Positions 25,301 to 37,300 of a DNA stretch of 64,000 nt are shown one piece after another (positions within the stretch are counted from its first letter, which is position 1; each line of letters starts with the position of its first letter). The translations under genes were made by a program, and so were the position numbers. Under the pieces are notes generated by a model. The model saw only the letters and a program-made list of their open reading frames with translations. It ran no database searches and was not told the DNA's origin. The stretch is taken from contig JAQNBH010000012.1 of assembly GCA_028752905.1 (NCBI GenBank), positions 21,582,570-21,646,569 of the forward strand, in the 5' to 3' direction. Origin of the DNA: Cladorhizidae sp. MBARI D1340-BT2 (taxonomy: Eukaryota; Porifera; Demospongiae; Poecilosclerida; Cladorhizidae).

Positions 25301-28300
25301 CCTGGGTTGCAGGAAAACGTTGCAGGAAAACACAATTTAATTTCAACTCCCCCCCCCCCCCCCCCTCCCCCCCCAATGCCCCTAGACCCCCTAGAAAGGC
25401 GGGCTTCCATGTGTACTCTCAGTTTGGTTAGAAAAGGTTGGCAGGTCGATTATAATGCCATCTCAGAGACAACAAGTGCGCAGCTAGCAAGGCGAGCTAT
25501 GCCCCTTATTAGGATGTCTTCATGTTCAAGATTAAGGAACGAGAGATTCATCATGGGTAAGTGATTCACTTTGTGCCCAGTCAAGGTGCTCTCTATGTGG
25601 GAAATGTGCTGCTAGGTTTAATTAGCACGTGTGGCTCTAGCTTTCGCTCCTTAGGTGAGAACATTGCCTTCAGCTATGATTGTGACTAGTTGAACATTGA
25701 AGGGGACACTGCAGCCAGTAATGGTGCTGATGTGTTAATGGTACTGACAGTGTTAGTGGTACTGACAGTGTTAGTGGTACTGACAGTGTTAGTGGTACTG
25801 ATGGTGTTAATGGCACTGACAGTGTTAGTGGTACTGACAGTGTTAGTGGCACTGACAGTGTTAGTGGTACTGACGGTACTGACAGTGTTATGGTGTTAAT
25901 GGCACTGACAGTATTAGTGGTACTGACAGTGTTAGTGGTACTGATGGTGTTGATGGCACTGACAGTATTAGTGGTATACTGACAGTGTTAGTGGTACTGA
26001 CAGTGTTAATGGTACTGATGGTGTTGATGGCACTGACAGTATTAGTGGTACTGACGGTGTTGATTGTGAGTATGATCGTGTCTATTCTTCAGATGGTGTT
26101 AATGGCACTGATGGTGTTGATGGTGCAATGGGCCCTGACGGAGCGATGGGAGTAAATGGAGCTATGGGAATGGATGGAGCTGTAGGAGAAAGTGGCTCTC
26201 CTGGCCTCCAAGGGGAGACTGGTGTACCTGGGCTCAATGGGAGCGATGGGGTGGACGGAATGAATGGGATGGATGGACCACAGGGGGAAACGGTGAGAGA
26301 GATGTTTGTTGAGGGGGCAGTGGGAGACAATGGTCTGTCCAACATCATGACATTCTCGAGGGTTATGGCCAAGTAGTGTGTGTGTGTGTATGTGTGTAGT
26401 ATGTAAATGTGCAAGGTCAGTTCAAATGTTGTTTGAAAAAGACTTGCTAAAAGAAAAAGGTATCAATTAACAGGAAATAACAACAACAACAACAGAAATT
26501 ATGTTTAACTTGCTCTTAATCAATGAGGTCGCTGTGTTTAGTGGCTTATTATCTTGTGCATTACTTTGTTCATTATTACCCTGTAATTATTTTGCAGTAG
26601 ATGATTGTCCATAGATTGCAGTACAGTACGTGATCTACTCTAGTGCTAGGGGGGTAGAGATGTGGCTAGGGCAGGGAGGTGTGGCTAGGGCAAGGAGTAG
26701 AGGTGGGGCTAGGGCAAGGAGTAGAGGTGGCAAGGAGTAGAGGTGGACTAGGGCAAGGAGTAGAGGTGGGACTAGGGCAAGGAGTAGAGGTGGGGCTAGG
26801 GCAGGGAGTAGAGGTGGACTAGGGCAGGGAGTAGAGGTGTGGCTAGGGCAGGGAGTAGAGGTGGACTAGGGCAAGGAGTAGAGGTGGGGCTAGGGCAGGG
26901 AGTAGAGGTGGACTAGGGCAGGGAGTAGAGGTGGACTAGGGCAGGGAGTAGAGGTGTGGCTAGGGCAGGGAGTAGAGGTGGACTAGGGCAGGGAGTAGAG
27001 GTGGACTAGGGCAAAGAGTAGAGGTGGACTAGGGCAAGGAGTAGAGGTGGACTAGGGCAAGGAGTAGAGGTGGGACTAGGGCAAGGAGTAGAGGTGGACT
27101 AGGGCAAGGAGTAGAGGTGGGACTAGGGCAGGGAGTAGAGGTGGACTAGGGCAAGGAGTAGAGGTGGGACTAAGGCGAGAAGACTTTGTTAATGCTGTTC
27201 TGTTCCTACAGGGTGCACCAGGTCTCGTAGGTGCACCAGGAGACGACGCCACCATCATCTTCAACTTAACACGTTAGTCTTACCATAGTTCCTCAAGAGT
27301 TGTGTGCACATGTCCACCATAGTTCCTCAAGAGTTGTGTGCACACATCCACCATAGTTCCACAAGAGTTGTGTGCACACATCCACCATAGTTCCACAAGA
27401 GTTGTGTGCACACATCCACCATAGTTCCACAAGAGTTGTGTGCACACATCCACCATAGTTCCACAAGAGTTGTGTGCACACCTCCACCATAGTTCCACAA
27501 GGGTTGTGTGCACACATCCACCATAGTTCCTCAAGAGTTGTGTGCACACATCCACCATAGTTCCTCAAGAGTTGTGTGCACACATCCACCATAGTTCCAC
27601 AAGAGTTGTGTGCACACATCCACCATAGTTCCACAAGAGTTATGTGCACACGTCCACCATAGTTCCACAAGAGTTGTGTGCACACTATCCACCATAGTTC
27701 CACAAGAGTTGTGTGCACACATCCACCAAAATTCCACAAGAGTTGTGTGCACACATCCACCATAGTTCCACAAGAGTTGTGTGCACACATCCACCATAGT
27801 TCCACAAGAGTTGTGTGCACACATCCACCATAGTTCCACAAGAGTTGTGTGCACACATCCACCATAGTTCCACAAGAGTTGTGTGCACATATCCACCATA
27901 GTTCCACAAGAGTTGTGTGCACACATCCACCATAGTTCCACAAGAGTTGTGTGCACACATCCACCATAGTTCCACAAGAGTTGTGTGCACACATCCACCA
28001 TAGTTCCACAAGAGTTGTGTGCACACTATCCACCATAGTTCCACAAGAGTTGTGTGCACACATCCACCATAGTTCCACAAGAGTTGTGTACACACATCCA
28101 CCATAGTTCCACAAGAGTTGTGTGCACACATCCACCATAGTTCCACAAGAGTTGTGTGCACACATCCACCATAGTTCCACAAGAGTTGTGTGCACACATC
28201 CACCATAGTTCCACAAGAGTTGTGTGCACACCTCCACCATAGTTCCACAAGAGTTGTGTGCACACATCCACCATAGTTCCACAAGAGTTGTGAGCACACT

Positions 28301-31300
28301 ATCCACCATTCTGCACGGTCTTCTACTTCAGTAGCTCAAGAAATGCCAGCCCAAATATCTCAAACTTGATGTCCTCCTGACAATGAAACTTTACAACTCC
28401 TCCTCTCCCTGTGTCCCTCGTGTCTCACTGTCCACTCTTCTTTTTAGTTACTTCTCCTGGAGAGAGAGGGATGAGAGGGGAATTAGGTGCCCGTGGTGCT
28501 GGCGGACTCTCTGGTGCAGAAGGAATGATTGGCCTTGCTGGAATGACAGGCATTCAAGGAGACACTGGTATATAGTGTGTGTGTGAACTGTACCTAATGA
28601 TGGCCTACTCCACTAGTGTGTGTGAACTGCACCTAATGATGGCCTACTCCACTAGTGTGTGTGAACTTCACCTAATGGAGGCTAGTGTGTGTGAACTGCA
28701 CCTAATGATGGCCTACTCCACTAGTGTGTGTGAACTGCATCTAATGGTGGCCTACTCCACTAGTGTGTGTGAACTGCACCTAATGATGGCCTACTCCACT
28801 AGTGTGTGTGAACTGCATCTAATGGTGGCCTACTCCACTAGTGTGTGTGAACTGCACCTAATGGTGGCCTACTCCACTAGTGTGTGTGAACTGCACCTAA
28901 TGGTGGCCTACTCCACTAGTGTGTGTGAACTGCACCTAATGGAGGCCTACTCCACTAGTGTGTGTGAACTGCACCTAATGGAGGCCTACTCCACTAGTGT
29001 GTGTGAACTGCACCTAATGGAGGCCTACTCCACTAGTGTGTGTGAACTGCACCTAATGATGGCCTACTCCACTAGTGTGTGTGAACTGCACCTAATGATG
29101 GCCTACTCCACTAGTGTGTGTGAACTGCACCTAATGGTGGCCTACTCCACTAGTGTGTGTGAACTGCACCTAATGGAGGCCTACTCCACTAGTGTGTGTG
29201 AACTGCACCTAATGGAGGCCTACTCCACTAGTGTGTGTGAACTGCACCTAATGATGGCCTACTCCACTAGTGTGTGTGAACTGCACCTAATGATGGCCTA
29301 CTCCACTAGTGTGTGTGAACTGTACCTAATGGTGGCCTACTCCACTAGTGTGTGTGAACTGCACCTAATGATGGCCTACTCCACTAGTGTGTGTGAACTG
29401 CACCTAATGGAGGCCTACTCCACTAGTGTGTGTGAACTGCACCTAATGATGGCCTACTCCACTAGTGTGTGTGAACTGCACCTAATGATGGCCTACTCCA
29501 CTAGTGTGTGTGAACTGCACCTAATGGAGGCCTACTCCACTAGTGTGTGTGAACTTCACCTAATGATGGCCTACTCCACTAGTGTGTGTGAACTGCACCT
29601 AATGATGGCCTACTCCACTAGTGTGTGTGAACTGCACCTAATGATGGCCTACTCCACTAGTGTGTGTGAACTGCACCTAATGATGGCCTACTCCACTAGT
29701 GTGTGTGAACTGCACCTAATGATGGCCTACTCCACTAGTGTGTGTGAACTGCACCTAATGATGGCCTACTCCACTAGTGTGTGTGAACTGCACCTAATGA
29801 TGGCCTACTCCACTAGTGTGTGTGAACTGCACCTAATGGTGGCCTACTCCACTAGTGTGTGTGAACTGCACCTAATGATGGCCTACTCCACTAGTGTGTG
29901 TGAACTGCACCTAATGATGGCCTACTCCACTAGTGTGTGTGAACTGCACCTAATGATGGCCTACTCCACTAGTGTGTGTGAACTGCACCTAATGATGGCC
30001 TACTCCACTAGTGTGTGTGAACTGCACCTAATGATGGCCTACTCCACTAGTGTGTGTGAACTGCACCTAATGATGGCCTACTCCACTAGTATGTGTGAAC
30101 TGTACCTAATGATGGCCTACTCCACTAGTGTGTGTGAACTGCACCTAATGATGGCCTACTCCACTAGTGTGTGTGAACTGCACCTAATGGTGGCCTACTC
30201 CACTAGTGTGTGTGAACTGCACCTAATGATGGCCTACTCCACTAGTGTGTGTGAACTGCACCTAATGATGGCCTACTCCACTAGTGTGTGTGAACTGCAC
30301 CTAATGGTGGCCTACTCCACTAGTGTGTGTGAACTGCACCTAATGGTGGCCTACTCCACTAGTGTGTGTGAACTGCACCTAATGGTGGCCTACTCTACTA
30401 GTGTGTGTGAACTGCACCTAATGATGGCCTACTCCACTAGTGTGTGTGAACTGCACCTAATGATGGCCTACTCCACACTAGTGTGTGTGAACTGCACCTA
30501 ATGATGGCCTACTCCACTAGTGTGTGTTAACTGCACCTAATGATGGCCTACTCCACTAGTGTGTGTGAACTGTACCTAATGGAGGCCTACTCCACTAGTG
30601 TGTGTGAACTGCACCTAATGATGGCCTACTCCACTAGTGTGTGTGAACTGCACCTAATGGTGGCCTACTCCACTAGTGTGTGTGAACTGAACTGCACCTA
30701 ATGATGGCCTACTCCACTAGTGTGTGTGAACTGCACCTAATGACGGCCTACTCCACTAGTGTGTGTGAACTGTACCTAATGGTGGCCTACTCCACTAGTG
30801 TGTGTGAACTGTACCTAATGGTGGCCTACTCCACTAGTGTGTGTGAACTACACCTAATGATGGCCTACTCCACTAGTGTGTGTGAACTGTACCTAATGAT
30901 GGCCTACTCCACTAGTGTGTGTGAACTGTACCTAATGGTGGCCTACTCCACTAGTGTGTGTGAACTGCACCTAATGATGGCCTACTCCACTAGTGTGTGT
31001 GAACTGCACCTAATGATGGCCTACTCCACTAGTGTGTGTGAACTGCACCTAATGATGGCCTACTCCACTAGTGTGTGTGAACTGCACCTAATGGAGGCCT
31101 ACTCCACTAGTGTGTGTGAACTGCACCTAATGGAGGCCTACTCCACTAGTGTGTGTGAACTGCACCTAATGATGGCCTACTCCACTAGTGTGTGTGAACT
31201 GCACCTAATGATGGCCTACTCCACTAGTGTGTGTGAACTGCACCTAATGATGGCCTACTCCACTAGTGTGTGTGAACTGCACCTAATGATGGCCTACTCC

Positions 31301-34300
31301 ACTAGTGTGTGTGAACTGCACCTCTAATGATGGCCTACTCCACTAGTGTGTGTGAACTGCACCTAATGATGGCCTACTCCACTAGTGTGTGTGAACTGCA
31401 CCTAATGATGGCCTACTCCACTAGTGTGTGTGAACTGCACCTAATGATGGCCTACTCCACTAGTGTGTGTGAACTGCACCTAATGATGGCCTACTCCACT
31501 AGTGTGTGTGAACTGCACCTAATGATGGCCTACTCCACTAGTGTGTGTGAACTGCACCTAATGATGGCCTACTCCACTAGTGTGTGTGAACTGCACCTAA
31601 TGATGGCCTACTCCACTAGTGTGTGTGAACTGCACCTAATGATGGCCTACTCCACTAGTGTGTGTGAACTGCACCTAATGGTGGCCTACTCCACTAGTGT
31701 GTGTGAACTGCACCTAATGATGGCCTACTCCACTAGTGTGTGTGAACTGCACCTAATGGTGGCCTACTCCACTAGTGTGTGTGAACTGCACCTAATGGTG
31801 GCCTACTCCACTAGTGTGTGTGAACTGCACCTAATGATGGCCTACTCCACTAGTGTGTGTGAACTGCACCTAATGGTGGCCTACTCCACTAGTGTGTGTG
31901 AACTGCACCTAATGGTGGCCTACTCCACTAGTGTGTGTGAACTGCACCTAATGGTGGCCTACTCCACTAGTGTGTGTGAACTGCACCTAATGGTGGCCTA
32001 CTCCACTAGTGTGTGTGAACTGCACCTAATGGTGGCCTACTCCACTAGTGTGTGAGAACTGTACCTAATGATGGCCTACTCCACTAGTGTGTGTGAACTG
32101 CACCTAATGGTGGCCTACTCCACTAGTGTGTGTGAACTGCACCTAATGGTGGCCTACTCCACTAGTGTGTGTGAACTGCACCTAATGGTGGCCTACTCCA
32201 CTAGTGTGTGTGAACTGCACCTAATGATGGCCTACTCCACTAGTGTGTGTGAACTGCACCTAATGATGGCCTACTCCACTAGTGTGTGTGAACTGCACCT
32301 AATGATGGCCTACTCCACTAGTGTGTGTGAACTGCATCTAATGGAGGCCTACTCCACTAGTGTGTGTGAACTGCACCTAATGATGGCCTACTCCACTAGT
32401 GCGTGTGAACTGCACCTAATGATGGCCTACTCCACTAGTGTGTGTGAACTGCACCTAATGGTGGCCTACTCCACTAGTGTGTGTGAACTGCACCTAATGA
32501 TGGCCTACTCCACTAGTGTGTGTGAACTGCACCTAATGATGGCCTACTCCACTAGTGTGTGTGAACTGTACCTAATGATGGCCTACTCCACTAGTGTGTG
32601 TGAACTGCACCTAATGATGGCCTACTCCACTAGTGTGTGTGAACTGCACCTAATGATGGCCTACTCCACTAGTGTGTGTGAACTGCACCTAATGATGGCC
32701 TACTCCACTAGTATGTGTGAACTGCACCTAATGATGGCCTACTCCACTAGTGTGTGTGAACTGCACCTAATGATGGCCTACTCCACTAGTGTGTGTGAAC
32801 TGCACCTAATGGAGGCCTACTCCACTAGTGTGTGTGAACTGCACCTAATGATGGCCTACTCCACTAGTGTGTGTGAACTGCACCTAATGATGGCCTACTC
32901 CACTAGTGTGTGTGAACTGCACCTAATGATGGCCTACTCCACTAGTGTGTGTGAACTGCACCTAATGATGGCCTACTCCACTAGTGTGTGTGAACTGCAC
33001 CTAATGATGGCCTACTCCACTAGTGTGTGTGAACTGCACCTAATGATGGCCTACTCCACTAGTGTGTGTGAACTGCACCTAATGGAGGCGTACTCCACTA
33101 GTGTGTGTGAACTGCACCTAATGATGGCCTACTCCACTAGTGTGTGTGAACTGCACCTAATGATGGCCTACTCCACTAGTGTGTGTGAACTGTACCTAAT
33201 GATGGCCTACTCCACTAGTGTGTGTGAACTGCACCTAATGATGGCCTACTCCACTAGTGTGTGTGAACTGTACCTAATGGAGGCCTACTCCACTAGTGTG
33301 TGTGAACTGCACCTAATGATGGCCTACTCCACTAGTGTGTGTGAACTGCACCTAATGGAGGCGTACTCCACTAGTGTGTGTGAACTGCACCTAATGATGG
33401 CCTACTCCACTAGTGTGTGTGAACTGCACCTAATGATGGCGTACTCCACTAGTGTGTGTGAACTGCACCTAATGATGGCCTACTCCACTAGTGTGTGTGA
33501 ACTGCACCTAATGATGGCCTACTCCACTAGTGTGTGTGAACTGCACCTAATGATGGCCTACTCCACTAGTGTGTGTGAACTGCACCTAATGATGGCGTAC
33601 TCCACTAGTGTGTGTGAACTGCACCTAATGGTGGCCTACTCCACTAGTGTGTGTGAACTGCACCTAATGATGGCGAACTGCACCTAATGATGGCCTACTC
33701 CACTAGTGTGTGTGAACTGCACCTAATGGAGGCGTACTCCACTAGTGTGTGTGAACTGCACCTAATGGCCTACTCCACTAGTGTGTGTGAACTGCACCTA
33801 ATGATGGCCTACTCCATTAGTGTGTGTGAACTGCACCTAATGATGGCCTACTCCACTAGTGTGTGTGAACTGCACCTAATGGTGGCCTACTCCACTAGTG
33901 TGTGTGAACTGCACCTAATGATGGCCTACTCCATTAGTGTGTGTGAACTGCACCTAATGATGGCCTACTCCACTAGTGTGTGTGAACTGCACCTAATGGT
34001 GGCCTACTCCACTAGTGTGTGTGAACTGCACCTAATGGAGGCGTACTCCACTAGTGTGTGTGAATACTAACAACTCAATATTTTGCAGGCATTAAAGGTA
34101 GCAAAGGAAGCGCTGGCCTGGACAGAGACAAGGGAGCCAACGGCATGCAGGGAGACAAAGGCAGCAAAGGACAGGATGGAGAGAGTGGAGAAACAGGTAT
34201 GTACACACGCATCACATGTGAGTCACATGACATCACATGCACATCACCTGACATCACGTCATAGTGTGTTGTCATCACATGCACATCACCGGTAGACTTT

Positions 34301-37300
34301 CAGTATTATTTGGTAAAGGGTGGTAATTCTTTGCATACTATAGCAACATGTGTGTGCAAATTGTTTTGCTATGTAAGTTATGACACATGTAGATATAGGG
34401 TTTATGGGATGTGTGATGGAATGGGAACCGGGAATTCTGAAATTGCGTACCACATGACTTGTACACATGTTACGTACAGTGTCGGAGTTTATGTGAAGAA
34501 CGATGGAATAGGAATTTGGAAATCTGAAATTACATACCACATGTTTTGTACACATGCCATGTTAGAAATCTGGGATGGGGGCGGAATTATATTTAATTTC
34601 ACAGGTGTAATGGGTCGAACTGGATTCCCTGGCAACCGTGGAGGGACTGGTTTGACAGGGCCTAGTGGAGCTCAGGGGCCACCGGGACCGCCTGGTGCTT
34701 TAGGTCCCACAGGAGACGAGGGACAGATGGGAAATATCGGTCCCCCTGGACCGGTTGGATTGAAGGGTGGCGTTGGCCCTCGCGGTGTGGGTGGTCCAAC
34801 AGATGATACGGTGAGTTGCTGCATCTGTTAGTGCTGTATGGCATTGTGTGAAGCGAGCGCCATTGTTGTGCGATAGTGTTGGGGCTCCATTGTTGTGCGA
34901 CTGTTGGGGCTCCATTGTTGTGCGACTGTTGGGGCTCCATTGTTGTGCGACTGTTGGGGTGACATTGTGGGGCAACATTGTTGAGCGACTGTTGGGGTGA
35001 CATTGTTGTGCAACAGTGTTGGGACTCCATTGTTGAGTCATCTATGGTGAGCCACTATGGTGAGCTCAATCCAACACATGTTGAAGTGCATTTTTGAGCT
35101 ACAATGTTGAGCCACTGTGTTAAGTCACCACGTTGAGTTCTTAAGAGCCACAATGTCGAGTCACGTGTTGATCCATAAAGTTGAACCCATGTTGAGCGTT
35201 AATGAGCATTATTGCAATGTTGAGTCGATGTTGAGCCACAGTAATGAGCCACAGTGTTGTGTTACAACATCGAGCCCATATTATGTTGAGCCACAAAGTT
35301 GACACTTCATTGTTAAGTTGCTGGAATTGTTGACGAGAATTAACGCATTTTTGGCAAAAGCCCATAACTTTCAAGTAAGATAACTGCAAATAAATAAGAA
35401 ACATGCACACCAACGTGTGCATGGAAATCATCGCAGACAACCTTTAATATCGTCAGATGCCTTTCAACGTCTGAATCTCGACCGCCAGCATTTCTAGCTA
35501 TGCAGCAAACCTGAGCAACATGTTGAAGTCCGTCTGTTGTCATAGGCATTCATCAATTATGTGTCTGGCGGGACTGAAACTAGAACCAATCCTGAAGACA
35601 TTTGATAAGATGTTGCTCATTTTGTTGATCATTTGTTGTCTTTCTATTGTTGTTGTTGTCATAGATACCACTGTTTTTCGATATTAATATGCTGCGTGCA
35701 TCGTTCGGAGACGACGAATCTCAGACGGGAACTGTAGCCTTTGTTTTTAACACACAGTCCCTCTACGTCCATTCTACCGGCTGTGATCTGGTAAGGGATA
35801 TCACACAAACAAGTGCACTGTAGTGATGTAATGGTTGTCTGTATGGGTATGTCGGCGTCCTGGGTGACCCTTTACCTGGTTGTGAGGAGAGGGGTTGGGA
35901 ACATGAGTTCATGAAGATGTTGCCACCACTGCTGCAGTGGGAGGTCATATATTCGTAGTCGTCATTATGCTCCACTTCATTTCACTCCACTCGGAGTAGA
36001 CTAGTTTCCTTCTTCCTCTTGGGATGGAGGAGGTCAGCATAGCCCAAATAGATTGTGTAGAAAGCATCTTACATGTCCCCTTTTATGACTTTAATATGTG
36101 GTCATGCTCACATTGATATCATTTCCCTAAAACTCAACCCATTTGATTGCATCCCAGCATAGTGTGCATCCCAGCATAGTGTGCATCCCAGCATAGTGTG
36201 CATCCCAGCATAGTGTGCATCCCAGCATAGTGTTGCATCCCAGCATAGTGTGCATCCCAGCATAGTGTGCATCCCAGCATAGTGTGCATCCCAGCATAGT
36301 GTGCATCCCAGCATAGTGTGCATCCCAGCATAGTGTGCATCCCAGCATAGTGTGCATCCCAGCATAGTGTTCATCCCAGCATAGTGTTGCATCCCAGCAT
36401 AGTGTTGCATCCCAGCATAGTGTGCATCCCAGCATAGTGTGCATCCCAGCATAGTGTGCATCCCAGCATAGTGTGCATCCCAGCATAGTGTGCATCCCAG
36501 CATAGTGTGCATCCCAGCATAGTGTGCATCCCAGCATAGTGTTGCATCCCAGCATAGTGTGCATCCCAGCATAGTGTTGCATCCCAGCATAGTGTGCATC
36601 CCAGCATAGTGTGCATCCCAGCATAGTGTGCATCCCAGCATAGTGTTGCATCCCAGCATAGTGTGCATCCCAGCATAGTGTTGCATCCCAGCATAGTGTT
36701 GCATCCCAGCATAGTGTTGCATCCCAGCATAGTGTGCATCCCAGCATAGTGTTGCATCCCAGCATAGTGTTGCATCCCAGCATAGTGTGCATCCCAGCAT
36801 AGTGTTGCATCCCAGCATAGTGTTGCATCCCAGCATAGTGTGCATCCCAGCATAGTGTGCATCCCAGCATAGTGTTGCATCCCAGCATAGTGTGCATCCC
36901 AGCATAGTGTGCATCCCAGCATAGTGTTGCATCCCAGCATAGTGTGCATCCCAGCATAGTGTGCATCCCAGCATAGTGTGCATCCCAGCATAGTGTTGCA
37001 TCCCAGCATAGTGTTGCATCCCAGCATAGTGTGCATCCCAGCATAGTGTTGCATCCCAGCATAGTGTGCATCCCAGCATAGTGTGCATCCCAGCATAGTG
37101 TTGCATCCCAGCATAGTGTGCATCCCAGCATAGTGTTGCATCCCAGCATAGTGTGCATCCCAGCATAGTGTTGCATCCCAGCATAGTGTGCATCCCAGCA
37201 TAGTGTGCATCCCAGCATAGTGTGCATCCCAGCATAGTGTGCATCCCAGCATAGTGTGCATCCCAGCATAGTGTGCATCCCAGCATAGTGTTGCATCCCA

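Noticed and set aside
25704..25737. Possible small exon (GAAG|GGGACACTGCAGCCAGT...GCTGAT|GTGTTA)
   Set aside because: Encodes [10 protein letters not shown], poorly collagenous, with a weak acceptor and the wrong phase between exons 22 (phase 1 out) and 23 (phase 1 in).
27293..28309. 338-codon minus frame ([21 protein letters not shown] repeat)
   Set aside because: Artefact of the 34-bp array just after the exon 24 donor.
28579..34070. Very long + strand open frames (up to 640 codons) with a 13-residue repeat
   Set aside because: They follow from a 39-bp tandem repeat free of stops in one frame. They have no splice link to the collagen frame, no signal or domain, and break wherever the array has an indel.
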